DNA from: Flavobacterium sp. HSC-32F16
GTDB taxonomy: Bacteria; Bacteroidota; Bacteroidia; Flavobacteriales; Flavobacteriaceae
Assembly (NCBI RefSeq): GCF_024171645.1
Contig: NZ_JALKAC010000011.1
Span: forward strand, 62,001 to 126,000
Direction of reading: 5' to 3'
Length of the DNA: 64,000 bases
Shown here: piece after piece, positions 16,147-24,053 of the stretch
How the letters are laid out: each line of letters starts with the position of its first letter
Position numbering within the stretch: the stretch's first letter is position 1
Notes under the pieces: model-generated
Database searches by the model: none
The model's input: the letters and a program-made list of their open reading frames with translations, nothing else
Told to the model about the DNA's origin: nothing
Program-made: the position numbers and the translations under genes

Positions 16147-17781
16147 CTACTTTTCAATCTCCCTCATAGAGTCCATTTTTTTGTGAGCAAGGAAACCTGC
16201 AACATCTTCAAAATGTTCTTTTACTCGTTTGTTTCCAAATTCAAAAACTTTAGTTGCCAGTCCGTCAAGGAAATCACGATCGTGAGAAACTAAAATTAAT
16301 GTTCCGTCAAAATCACGTAAAGCATCTTTTATAATATCTTTAGTCTTCATATCCAAGTGATTTGAAGGCTCATCCAGAATCAATAAATTCACAGGTTCCA
16401 ACAGCAATTTGATCATTGCCAAACGTGTTTTTTCTCCTCCTGAAAGTACTTTTACTTTTTTAGTAATATCATCGCCCTGAAACATAAATGCTCCCAAAAT
16501 ATTTTTGATCTGCGTACGGATGTCTCCAACTGCAATTCCATCGATTGTTTCAAAAATGGTTGCATTTTCGTCTAATAATGAAGCCTGGTTTTGGGCAAAA
16601 TATCCAATTTGTGCATTATGACCAACTTCAACACTTCCTGAATCAACGCCAATTTCTTTCATAATTGCCTTGATCATGGTCGATTTTCCTTCTCCATTTT
16701 TTCCAACAAAAGCAACTTTCTGACCACGTTCAATTACAATATTAGCATCTTTAAAAACCACATGATCACCATACGATTTAGACATGTCTTTTACAATAAC
16801 AGGATATTGACCAGAACGCGCTGCAGGCGGGAATTTTAAGCGTAATGCCGATGTATCTACTTCATCAACCTGAACGATTTCTAATTTCTCCAACATTTTC
16901 ACACGAGACTGAACGGCATCTGTTTTAGAAAAAGTTCCTTTAAAACGGTCAATAAAAGCTCTGTTATCAGCAATCATTTTCTGCTGTTCGTCATATGCTT
17001 TCTGCTGATGAATACGACGATCTTTTCTTAATTCCAAGTAATGAGAATATTTTGCCTTATAATCGTAAATTCTTCCCATTGTTACTTCGATAGTACGGTT
17101 TGTAATATTATCTACAAACGCTCTATCATGCGAAATTACCACAACCGCTTTTGCTGAATTCACCAAGAATTCTTCTAACCATTGAATACTTTCAATATCC
17201 ATGTGGTTGGTTGGCTCATCCAGTAAAATCAAATCTGGTTTTTGCAATAAAATTTTAGCCAGCTCGATACGCATTCTCCATCCTCCTGAAAACTCAGAAG
17301 TTTGTCTTGTAAAATCTTCGCGCTCAAAACCTAAACCAACTAAAATTTTCTCGACCTCAGCTTCATAATTTACTTCTTCAATAGCATAAAATTTCTCGCT
17401 TAAGTCTGAAACTCTTTCGATTAATTTCATGTATGCATCACTTTCATAATCAGTACGAACGGTTAATTGTTCATTGATTTCATCAATTTCAGCTTTCATT
17501 TTAAAAATCTCACCAAAAGCTTTTGACGCTTCTTCCATTACAGTCGACCCGTCTTTAGTCAATAAATGTTGAGGCAGATAAGCCACAACTGCATCCTTTG
17601 GCGTAGATATACTTCCTGTTGAAGGCTTGCTTTGGCCCGCAATTATTTTTAAAAGTGTCGATTTTCCCGCACCATTTTTACCCATAAGGGCAATTTTATC
17701 ATTTTCATTAATAGCAAAAGAAACATCGCTAAAAAGTGTAGTTCCACCAAACTGAACCGAAATATCGTTAACTGTAATCAT
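16147..17781 (-). CDS. ABC-F family ATPase (YbiT/EttA-like ribosome-associated)
   Basis: This 544-residue protein consists of two ABC ATPase domains without membrane segments. The Walker A motifs are GKNGAGKST (about 34-42) and GKNGEGKST (about 360-368); the signature motifs are FSGGWRMRIELAK and LSGGEKTRLAMIK; both Walker B motifs are followed by EPTNH or EPSNH. The interdomain P-site-tRNA linker lies between about 240 and 320 and is rich in charged helices. ABC-F proteins act on ribosomes as translation factors or antibiotic protectors; the YbiT-like length and the lack of long extensions suggest a housekeeping member. It is transcribed alone. Confidence 0.93.
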   Translation of the reverse strand: MITVNDISVQFGGTTLFSDVSFAINENDKIALMGKNGAGKSTLLKIIAGQSKPSTGSISTPKDAVVAYLPQHLLTKDGSTVMEEASKAFGEIFKMKAEIDEINEQLTVRTDYESDAYMKLIERVSDLSEKFYAIEEVNYEAEVEKILVGLGFEREDFTRQTSEFSGGWRMRIELAKILLQKPDLILLDEPTNHMDIESIQWLEEFLVNSAKAVVVISHDRAFVDNITNRTIEVTMGRIYDYKAKYSHYLELRKDRRIHQQKAYDEQQKMIADNRAFIDRFKGTFSKTDAVQSRVKMLEKLEIVQVDEVDTSALRLKFPPAARSGQYPVIVKDMSKSYGDHVVFKDANIVIERGQKVAFVGKNGEGKSTMIKAIMKEIGVDSGSVEVGHNAQIGYFAQNQASLLDENATIFETIDGIAVGDIRTQIKNILGAFMFQGDDITKKVKVLSGGEKTRLAMIKLLLEPVNLLILDEPSNHLDMKTKDIIKDALRDFDGTLILVSHDRDFLDGLATKVFEFGNKRVKEHFEDVAGFLAHKKMDSMREIEK

Positions 17782-17857
17782 TATGTTCTGTAAATTTGTT
17801 TAAATCGGTTAATCGTTTATCTGACTACCTTTTTTTTCGTGCTGCAAAGATAGATTT

Positions 17858-17938
17858 AATTAGATAATGTGCCAATTTGAAAATTAGATAATTTTGAGAA
17901 TCTGTTAATTTGAAAATGTGACAATTAGATAATTATTT
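17858..17938. repeat. Octamer-phased AT-rich array (AATTAGAT type)
   Basis: Ten consecutive units start with AA or GAA at 8-base spacing: AATTAGAT, AATGTGCC, AATTTGAA, AATTAGAT, AATTTTGA, one 9-base unit, AATTTGAA, AATGTGAC, AATTAGAT, AATTATTT. The AATTAGAT and AATTTGAA units recur exactly. It lies between the ABC-F and PepSY-like genes. Confidence 0.8.
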
Positions 17939-18026
17939 AAACCCATAGAAAATGAAACCCGTCAGGTTTTCTTTTATTTTAAAATTTTAACCTTATCTTG
18001 TATAAGAATTTTAAAATCAGCAAAAT

Positions 18027-18470
18027 ATGAAAACGAAATTAAAACTGGCTGTTTACTTAATTGCAGGGTTAATATTTGGACTTTCTGCAAATGCACAAAA
18101 AACGGTAATTAAAAAAGAAGCTTTACCAGCAAATGCACAAACATTTTTAAAAACCCATTTTGGATCTAAAAAACCGAGCTATATATTAGAGGACAAAGAA
18201 ATTCTTTCTACAGAATACAAAGTTCAATTTGACAATCAGCTTGAAATCGAATTTGACAAGAAAGGAAACTGGAAAGAAGTTGATGGTAAAAACTCAAAAA
18301 TCCCAAAATCGATTGTACCGAAAAAAATTGCTTCTTACCTAAAAGAAAATTTCCCTAAAGAAAAAGTTACTAAAATAGAAATTGAAACTTATGGCTATGA
18401 AACAAAACTAACCAATGGCCTGGAATTAAAATTCAACTTAAAAGGGGATTTTATTAAGATTGATAAATAA
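18027..18470 (+). CDS. PepSY-like (DUF2874) periplasmic protein
   Basis: The 147-residue protein has a signal peptide (MKTKLKLAVYLIAGLIFGLS, cleaved after ANAQ) and two copies of the PepSY-like unit. Each unit runs from a helix (LPANAQTFLKTHF at about 33-45; VPKKIASYLKENF at about 96-108), through KVTKIEIE-like strands, to an LEIEFDKKGNW or LELKFNLKGDF hairpin. PepSY-like proteins are thought to be inhibitory or binding domains in the periplasm; the exact role is unknown. It is a single gene flanked on both sides by octamer repeat arrays. Confidence 0.85.
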   Translation: MKTKLKLAVYLIAGLIFGLSANAQKTVIKKEALPANAQTFLKTHFGSKKPSYILEDKEILSTEYKVQFDNQLEIEFDKKGNWKEVDGKNSKIPKSIVPKKIASYLKENFPKEKVTKIEIETYGYETKLTNGLELKFNLKGDFIKIDK

Positions 18471-18472
18471 GT

Positions 18473-18512
18473 AAAATTAGAAAATGTGTCAATTAGGAAA
18501 TTAGAAAATTCT
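18473..18512. repeat. Octamer-phased AT-rich array, second copy
   Basis: Five units follow the PepSY-like stop codon at 8-base spacing: AAAATTAG, AAAATGTG, TCAATTAG, GAAATTAG, AAAATTCT. They are variants of the units upstream of the same gene. Confidence 0.7.
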
Positions 18513-18530
18513 CTAAACCTTAAAATAACA

Positions 18531-18563
18531 AAACCCGACAGGTTTTTGAAACCTGTCGGGTTG
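18531..18563. terminator. Strong bidirectional hairpin between convergent genes
   Basis: AACCCGACAGGTTT pairs with AAACCTGTCGGGTT over a 3-base loop. The T-rich tract is better on the minus strand (GGGTTTTGTTATTTT), so it mainly ends the GlmU-like gene, but it may serve both. Confidence 0.88.
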
Positions 18564-18568
18564 TAAAA

Positions 18569-18608
18569 ATTATCTCATTATCAAATTGACTAATTACCTC
18601 ATTAGTCT
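18569..18608. repeat. Octamer-phased array, inverted copy overlapping the GlmU-like stop codon
   Basis: ATTATCTC, ATTATCAA, ATTGACTA, ATTACCTC and ATTAGTCT follow at 8-base spacing. Read on the minus strand these are GATAAT, TTGATAAT and TAGTCAAT units, the inverse of the arrays at 17858 and 18473. The last unit contains the stop codon of the GlmU-like gene (18602-18604). Confidence 0.65.
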
Positions 18609-19777
18609 TTTCTCCATTTTTTAGTTTCTTCGAAAATATGTTCTAAGATGGCAGATTCTGTTTCGTCGAAATCTATATTTCGTCTTCCCAAAACTAATTT
18701 TGCTGTTTCAAAAGCTTTTTTGGTTACATATGTTGTAAAACCTGCCGCGCCTCCCCAAGAAAAACTCGGAACAAAATTACGAGGAAAACCAGATCCAAAA
18801 ATATTGGCGCTCACACCAACCACAGTTCCGGTATTAAACATGGTATTGATACCACATTTACTATGATCTCCCATCATTAAACCACAAAATTGAAGTCCGG
18901 TTTTTGCAAAACCTTCCGTTTCATAACTCCACAACTTCACTTCTTCGTAGTTATTTTTAAGGTTTGAGTTATTACTATCAGCTCCAATATTACACCATTC
19001 GCCTAAAACTGAATCTCCTAAAAATCCTTCATGACCTTTATTTGAATTAGCAAAAAGAACTGAGTTTTTAACCTCACCTCCTATTCGGGATCCTGGCCCA
19101 ACGGTTGTCGCTCCATAAACCTTAGCCGACATTTTTACCATTGCATTTTCGCATAAAGCAAAAGGACCGCGAATTACAGTACCTTCCATGATTTCGGTAT
19201 TTTTACCAATATATATTGGGCCGTTTGAAGCATTTAAGGTCACAAACTCTAATTTCGCCCCTTCTTCAATAAAAATATTTTCCGGCGCAATTGTATTTAC
19301 ACTTTTAGGAATTGGCTGCGATTTTCTGTCTTCTGTCAAATAAGCGAAATCAGCACGAATGGCAGCATCATTTTTTGAGAAAATATCCCACGTGTGCTCT
19401 ATAGTTAAACAGTCATCGTTATACTGAATGATTTCATATGAATCAAAATCAACTTCTTCCTGATTTTCAGTTGTAAAAAAAGCAATTACATCATCACCTT
19501 TAAAGATTGCCTGATTTACTTTTAAGTCCGAAACCAGCTCTGTAAGTGTATCATTTGGTAAATACGCTGCATTTATCATTACGTTTTCTTCCATTTCTAC
19601 CATTGGGAATTTGGCAGATAAGTAATCTTCAGTAATTGTTGTTATAGTCGAACCTAAACGGGCTTCCCATTTCTGGCGAATTGTCATAATTCCAACTAAA
19701 ATATCAGCAACAGGTCTTGTAAAAGTGAAGGGTAATAAAGCATTCCGGACGGGACCGTCGAAAAGAATGTAGTTCAT
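18602..19777 (-). CDS. GlmU-like putative sugar nucleotidyltransferase (Bacteroidota type)
   Basis: The 391-residue protein matches the alternative GlmU family found in Bacteroidota. The N-terminal half begins MNYILFDGPVRNALLPFTFT instead of the usual LAAGxGTRM pyrophosphorylase motif. The C-terminal half (about 170-340) is a left-handed beta-helix of hexapeptide repeats (IYIGKNTEI, VIRGPF, VYGATTVGPGSRIGGEV), with a long loop containing NNYEEVKLWSYE. The expected role is UDP-GlcNAc synthesis from glucosamine-1-phosphate: acetylation, uridylylation or both. It lies downstream of rpmE2 with a 343-base gap that has its own terminator, so it is probably a separate unit. Confidence 0.82.
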   Translation of the reverse strand: MNYILFDGPVRNALLPFTFTRPVADILVGIMTIRQKWEARLGSTITTITEDYLSAKFPMVEMEENVMINAAYLPNDTLTELVSDLKVNQAIFKGDDVIAFFTTENQEEVDFDSYEIIQYNDDCLTIEHTWDIFSKNDAAIRADFAYLTEDRKSQPIPKSVNTIAPENIFIEEGAKLEFVTLNASNGPIYIGKNTEIMEGTVIRGPFALCENAMVKMSAKVYGATTVGPGSRIGGEVKNSVLFANSNKGHEGFLGDSVLGEWCNIGADSNNSNLKNNYEEVKLWSYETEGFAKTGLQFCGLMMGDHSKCGINTMFNTGTVVGVSANIFGSGFPRNFVPSFSWGGAAGFTTYVTKKAFETAKLVLGRRNIDFDETESAILEHIFEETKKWRKD

Positions 19778-19969
19778 ACAATTAATTTAATGTGTTAAAA
19801 TTTGATTTGGTTACCGAGACCAAAGTTACAAATATTTATGCGTTTCATTAATTAAGTTTATATGTTAATAGCTACGAATTCACGAATTATATAATATTGC
19901 TCTCAATTTTATATTCATTTAATTACTCTTAACCAGGTTAAAACCTTATTACCAAATTTTAAAACACAG

Positions 19970-20030
19970 CCAGCGGTTTCAAGCGCTGGAACGCAATATA
20001 TCCACAACTTACCCCGTGGTTGAAACCACG
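19970..20030. repeat. Pair of REP-like hairpins
   Basis: CCAGCG-GTTTCAAG-CGCTGG (19970-19989) and CGTGGTT-GA-AACCACG (20015-20030) are 25 bases apart. The second has the same architecture as CCGTTGGTT-AA-AACCAACGG at 49464-49483. Confidence 0.65.
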
Positions 20031-20069
20031 CACTATATTTAAATAGAAAATCTCTCAACAATAATTTGT

Positions 20070-20104
20070 AAAAAAAAAGCCTTCCAAAATTGGAAGGCTT
20101 TTAT
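20070..20104 (-). terminator. Terminator of rpmE2
   Basis: On the minus strand AAAGCCTTCCA pairs with TGGAAGGCTTT around a short loop and is followed by eight or more T. Confidence 0.92.
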
Positions 20105-20120
20105 ATATTTTAAACAGCTA

Positions 20121-20375
20121 TTATTTTTTAGCGTGTTTTGCATATTTAGTTTTGAATTTATCAATACGTCCTGCAGTATCGATAAGTTTAGATTTACCAG
20201 TATAAAAAGGGTGAGATGTTCTAGAAATCTCCATTTTTACAACTGGATACTCAACTCCGTCAACTTCAATTGTTTCTTTTGTATCTGCAGTAGATTTAGT
20301 GATAAAAACGTCATCATTTGACATGTCTTTAAATGCAACTAATCTGTAATTTTCTGGGTGAATTCCTTTTTTCAT
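20121..20375 (-). CDS. rpmE2: 50S ribosomal protein L31 type B
   Basis: The 84-residue protein starts MKKGIHPENYRLVAFKDMSN and carries SRTSHPFYTGKSKLIDTAGR. Both are hallmark segments of L31, a large-subunit surface protein. It lacks the N-terminal CxxC zinc motif of the type A protein and has the type B insertion with ETIEVDGVEYPVVKMEISR. Type B forms replace the zinc-binding form, often when zinc is scarce, but in Bacteroidota this may be the only copy. Confidence 0.95.
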   Translation of the reverse strand: MKKGIHPENYRLVAFKDMSNDDVFITKSTADTKETIEVDGVEYPVVKMEISRTSHPFYTGKSKLIDTAGRIDKFKTKYAKHAKK

Positions 20376-20590
20376 CTTTCTTTTTATTTATTGTTTAGAA
20401 CATTTTTATTTTGAAGCTTTTTCATGGTTAGAAAAAGGTATAAACAAACGATGCTCTTTTTTGTTTAAAATTTTAATTAATTTTGAGTGTGCAAATTTAC
20501 AATTCTTTTTTAATAAACAAATAGTTAGCGTACTTTTTTTTAGTTAATTTCAAAAAGCTTTTTTTCTATTCGATGTATATTGGGAATTGC

Positions 20591-20598
20591 TATATTTG
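20591..20598 (+). promoter_or_regulatory. -7 promoter element that fixes the start of the DUF4199 gene
   Basis: TATATTTG matches TAnnTTTG. It lies inside the first codons of the longest reading frame (from 20587), so that start cannot be used from this promoter; the ATG at 20626 gives a short leader. Confidence 0.5.
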
Positions 20599-20625
20599 TG
20601 GATTAATTTTAAACATATAGAAAAT

Positions 20626-21156
20626 ATGATTAATGAAGTTATAAAAAAGAATGGTATTGCGTATGGTGTAATGATTGGAATTGCATCTGCATTGGTTACT
20701 GCAACAATATATGCTGTTGATTTAAACTTGTTTACCGCATGGTGGATGGGTATAATAGGAATCGCAATCAGCATTACAATCAGCATTATTTTACTTTCTA
20801 AAACTAAGAAAGAATTAAAGGGTATTTTTCCTTTTAAAGATGCTTTTACCACTTATTTTATAGCTGCAGTAGTTGGTATCTTAATCTCTACTTCTTTTAA
20901 TATTATTTTATTTAACGTTATTGACCCGGGTGCAAAAGACACTTTAAGCGACATAATGGTGAAATATACGGCAAATATGATGCAGAAATTTGGCGCTCCG
21001 GCTTCTTCAATCAATGAGGCTATTGCCAAAATGAAACTGACAAATCCTTATTCTACTATGGAGTTATTAAAAGGATCAGTTTTTGCTATGGTGATCAGCG
21101 CAATTTTCGGATTAATTTTCGCCGCATTTTTTAAAAGCAAATCTATACAAGAATAA
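20626..21156 (+). CDS. DUF4199 domain-containing membrane protein
   Basis: With the ATG at 20626 the protein has 176 residues. Four hydrophobic helices are visible: about 9-30, 33-55, 70-92 and 148-170. The extracytoplasmic loop between helices 3 and 4 includes an amphipathic segment with APASSINEAIAKM. This is the DUF4199 family layout, common in Bacteroidota and of unknown role. The stop is 8 bases before the glycosyltransferase gene, so the two are likely co-transcribed; an envelope-related role is plausible but unproven. Confidence 0.82.
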   Translation: MINEVIKKNGIAYGVMIGIASALVTATIYAVDLNLFTAWWMGIIGIAISITISIILLSKTKKELKGIFPFKDAFTTYFIAAVVGILISTSFNIILFNVIDPGAKDTLSDIMVKYTANMMQKFGAPASSINEAIAKMKLTNPYSTMELLKGSVFAMVISAIFGLIFAAFFKSKSIQE

Positions 21157-21164
21157 AAATATAA

Positions 21165-22121
21165 ATGAATCTATCTATACTTATACCGCTTCTAAACGAA
21201 GAGGAATCGCTTAAAGAACTCTACACCTGGATTATTAAAGTGATGCAGTCTAACAATTACTCTTATGAAATCATTTTTGTAGATGATGGAAGTACGGATG
21301 ATTCTTGGAATATTATTGAAAGTTTCTCTAACGAAAACCCAAATGTAAAAGGAATTCGTTTCATGAAAAATTTCGGAAAATCTCAGGCTTTACACGCTGG
21401 TTTTGCAAAAGCAAAAGGTGATGTTATCATTACTATGGATGCTGATTTGCAGGACAGCCCAGACGAGATTCCGGAATTGTATGAAATGATCACCAAAGAA
21501 AGATTTGATTTGGTTTCGGGGTGGAAAAAGAAACGTTACGACTCTGTTGTAGCAAAAAATCTTCCTTCTAAATTATTTAACTGGGCTGCCAGAAAAACTT
21601 CTGGTGTTGAATTAAACGATTTTAACTGCGGTTTAAAAGCGTATAAAAATGCTGTTGTAAAAAACATTGAAGTTTCGGGCGAAATGCACCGTTATATTCC
21701 GGTTTTGGCAAAAAATGCCGGTTTCGGAAAAATTGGTGAAAAAGTAGTAATTCACCAGGCACGTAAATACGGCGAAACCAAATTTGGAATGGAACGTTTT
21801 ATTAATGGTTTCCTTGATTTAATCACCATTTGGTTTTTATCAAGATTTGGAAAAAGACCAATGCATTTATTTGGTGCAATGGGTTCAATAATGTTTATCA
21901 TTGGATTTTTATCTGCCGGATATATTGGTGTTTCAAAATTATACCATATGTATAATGGAATGAAGTACAGCCTGGTTACAAACAATCCGTGGTTTTTTAT
22001 TGCTTTAACCACAATGATTCTTGGAACTCAACTCTTTTTAGCCGGATTTTTAGGTGAAATTATTTTGAGAACTAAAAACAACGAAGAACGTTATAAAGTA
22101 TCACGAGAAGTTAATTTTTAA
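21165..22121 (+). CDS. Family 2 glycosyltransferase (DPM1/GtrB-like)
   Basis: The 318-residue protein has an N-terminal GT2 domain with FVDDGSTDDSW (about 39-49), TMDADLQDSPDE (about 88-99, the metal-binding D-D motif) and YGETKFGMERF near the end of the catalytic part. Two C-terminal transmembrane helices (about 232-255 and 268-290) anchor it in the inner membrane. Relatives transfer glucose or mannose from a nucleotide sugar to polyprenyl phosphate. It forms an operon with the DUF4199 gene and is followed by a phosphohexomutase gene, so a role in lipid-linked sugar supply is likely. Confidence 0.88.
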   Translation: MNLSILIPLLNEEESLKELYTWIIKVMQSNNYSYEIIFVDDGSTDDSWNIIESFSNENPNVKGIRFMKNFGKSQALHAGFAKAKGDVIITMDADLQDSPDEIPELYEMITKERFDLVSGWKKKRYDSVVAKNLPSKLFNWAARKTSGVELNDFNCGLKAYKNAVVKNIEVSGEMHRYIPVLAKNAGFGKIGEKVVIHQARKYGETKFGMERFINGFLDLITIWFLSRFGKRPMHLFGAMGSIMFIIGFLSAGYIGVSKLYHMYNGMKYSLVTNNPWFFIALTTMILGTQLFLAGFLGEIILRTKNNEERYKVSREVNF

Positions 22122-22125
22122 CGTA

Positions 22126-22212
22126 AAGCCTTAGCCCTGATGGGAACGGCATCCTTTTGTGGTGGTGTTCACCACAAAAGATATAGTGGACTGCAGGAAT
22201 CAGCTCCTGAAA
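22126..22212 (+). ncRNA. Structured intergenic element, possibly the Flavo-1 RNA motif
   Basis: The block runs from AGCCTTAGCCCTGATGGGAA through GGCATCC to AGTGGACTGCAGGAATCAGC. Its centre is a strong hairpin, CTTTTGTGGTG-GTGTT-CACCACAAAAG at 22153-22179, and GGCATCC can face AGTGGACTGC across it. The framework AGCCCTGAT, CGGCATCC, GATATAGTGGA, GCAGGA, AGCTCC is one I recall from many Flavobacterium intergenic regions, and I believe it corresponds to the Rfam Flavo-1 motif. The identity is from memory and was not checked. It lies between the glycosyltransferase and phosphohexomutase genes. Strand is assumed from the orientation I remember. Confidence 0.55.
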
Positions 22213-22251
22213 AAAACTTATCTTTATTTAAAACATTAAAAAGACATTTAC

Positions 22252-23979
22252 ATGAATATAGCTCCTAACATTTTAAACGCTGTAAACGAATGGCTGACGC
22301 CAACATTTGATCAGGAAACACAAGCCGCTGTAAAGGAATTATTAACTACTTCGCCAAAAGAACTTGAGGAAAGTTTTTATAAAAATCTTGAATTTGGAAC
22401 TGGTGGTATGCGCGGTGTTATGGGCGTTGGAAACAACAGAATCAATAAATACACACTTGGAAAAAATACGCAGGGATTGTCGGATTATTTACATCAGGTT
22501 TTTCCAAATCAGCCTTTAAAGGTTGTTATTGCTTACGATTGCCGTCATAACAGTAACACTTTGGCAAAAGTGGTGGCTGATGTTTTCTCTGCAAACGGAA
22601 TTCAGGTTTATTTGTTTTCAGATTTAAGACCAACGCCGGAATTATCTTTTGCTCTTAAATATTTAGGATGCCAATGCGGAATCGTTTTGACAGCTTCACA
22701 CAATCCACCGGAATATAATGGTTACAAAGTATATTGGGAAGACGGCGGACAAATTGTTCCTCCGCAAGATGCAGAAATCATTAACGTGATTGAAAATTTA
22801 AGTTACGACAAAATCAAATTCAACGCAAACGAAAGTTTAATTCAATATATTGATACTGAAATTGATAAAGCGTTTGTAAAATCATCTATAGAAAACGCAA
22901 GTTTTAACACTCCAGCCGAAGCCAAAGACAATCTTCATATTGTTTTTACTTCATTGCACGGAACTTCGATAAAATCTGTTCCTGATACTTTATCGCAGGC
23001 AGGATATAAAAATGTTCATATTGTACCTGAACAGGCGGTTCCGGACGGGAATTTCCCAACTGTAAAATCTCCAAACCCAGAAGAACCGGAAGCATTAACG
23101 ATGGCTTTGGCTTTGGCAGATAAAACAAATTCTGATATCGTTGTGGGTACTGATCCTGATTGTGACCGTTTAGGTGTTGCTGTTAGAAACAACGATGGCA
23201 AAATGATTTTACTTAACGGAAATCAAACCATGATCTTAATGACTTCTTTTCTTTTGAAACAATGGAAAAAAGCCGGAAAAATTAACGGGAAGCAATTCGT
23301 TGGTTCAACAATTGTTTCGACTCCAATGATGATGGAATTAGCGACAAGTTATGGTGTTGAATGCAAAGTGGGTTTAACCGGATTTAAATGGATCGCCAAA
23401 ATGATCAAAGATTTTCCTGAATTGGAATTTATTGGCGGTGGTGAAGAAAGTTTCGGATTCATGGTTGGAGATGCTGTTAGAGATAAAGATGCTGTTGCTG
23501 CTACTCTATTAATCTGCGAAGTTGCTGCTCAGGCAAAAGCTGCAGGAAGCTCTGTTTACAAAGAACTTTTAAAACTTTACGTTGAGAATGGTTTTTACAA
23601 GGAGTTTTTAGTTTCATTGACTAAAAAAGGAATGGAAGGTTTAGAGGAAATCAATCAAATGATGGTTAATTTACGTCAAAATCCATTAAAAGAAATCAAC
23701 GGCCAGCGTGTAATTATGGTTGAAGATTATCAATCATCAACGGCATTGAATTTATTGACAAACGAAGAATCTTCAATGGATATTCCTAAATCAAACGTAT
23801 TGATTTATTATACGGAAGATGGTTCTAAAATTTGTGCAAGGCCAAGCGGAACAGAACCAAAAATCAAATTCTACATCAGCGTAAATGCCGAATTAGAATC
23901 GGTTTTGGATTTTGATGCTGCCGAAAGTTTCTTAGACGAAAAAATCCAGAATATCATTGCAGATATGCAATTGAAGTAA
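22252..23979 (+). CDS. Phospho-sugar mutase (phosphoglucomutase/phosphomannomutase family)
   Basis: The 575-residue protein shows all four motifs of the alpha-D-phosphohexomutase family: the phospho-serine loop LTASHNPPEYNGYK with Ser149, the metal loop GTDPDCDRLGV (about 300-310), the sugar-binding loop GGGEESFGFMVGD (about 399-411) and the phosphate-binding site RPSGTEPKIKFY near 536. It interconverts hexose 1- and 6-phosphates. The length and the N-terminal extension fit the PGM2/PMM-like group of about 570-600 residues. Product sugars could feed the glycosyltransferase encoded upstream. Confidence 0.94.
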   Translation: MNIAPNILNAVNEWLTPTFDQETQAAVKELLTTSPKELEESFYKNLEFGTGGMRGVMGVGNNRINKYTLGKNTQGLSDYLHQVFPNQPLKVVIAYDCRHNSNTLAKVVADVFSANGIQVYLFSDLRPTPELSFALKYLGCQCGIVLTASHNPPEYNGYKVYWEDGGQIVPPQDAEIINVIENLSYDKIKFNANESLIQYIDTEIDKAFVKSSIENASFNTPAEAKDNLHIVFTSLHGTSIKSVPDTLSQAGYKNVHIVPEQAVPDGNFPTVKSPNPEEPEALTMALALADKTNSDIVVGTDPDCDRLGVAVRNNDGKMILLNGNQTMILMTSFLLKQWKKAGKINGKQFVGSTIVSTPMMMELATSYGVECKVGLTGFKWIAKMIKDFPELEFIGGGEESFGFMVGDAVRDKDAVAATLLICEVAAQAKAAGSSVYKELLKLYVENGFYKEFLVSLTKKGMEGLEEINQMMVNLRQNPLKEINGQRVIMVEDYQSSTALNLLTNEESSMDIPKSNVLIYYTEDGSKICARPSGTEPKIKFYISVNAELESVLDFDAAESFLDEKIQNIIADMQLK

Positions 23980-24001
23980 TACAAACATAAATACATTTTT
24001 C

Positions 24002-24034
24002 AAAAACCCGATAGTTAATTAACCATCGGGTTTT
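24002..24034 (+). terminator. Terminator after the phospho-sugar mutase gene
   Basis: AAAACCCGAT and ATCGGGTTTT form a 10-bp stem that extends with GTT/AAC toward the loop. It ends one base before an in-frame ATG of the next gene, which argues against that start. Confidence 0.82.
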
Positions 24035-24053
24035 AATGGTAAAAAACACCAAA

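Larger units (their letters stand above)
19778..20120. other. Intergenic region with palindromic elements
   Basis: No gene is seen in this 343-base stretch. It holds an ACGAATTCACGAATTA motif (19872-19887) that recurs in variant form at 45100-45180 and 47700-47815, two hairpins (19970-19989 and 20015-20030) and the rpmE2 terminator. Confidence 0.7.

Noticed and set aside
17858..17938. Possible CRISPR array
   Set aside because: The repeat unit is 8 bases with no unique spacers of 30 or more bases, and no cas genes are in the window.
22126..22212. Possible riboswitch controlling the phospho-sugar mutase gene
   Set aside because: It matches no riboswitch pattern that I know and has no terminator or start-codon pairing at its 3' end. 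It recurs, as I recall, in unrelated gene contexts.
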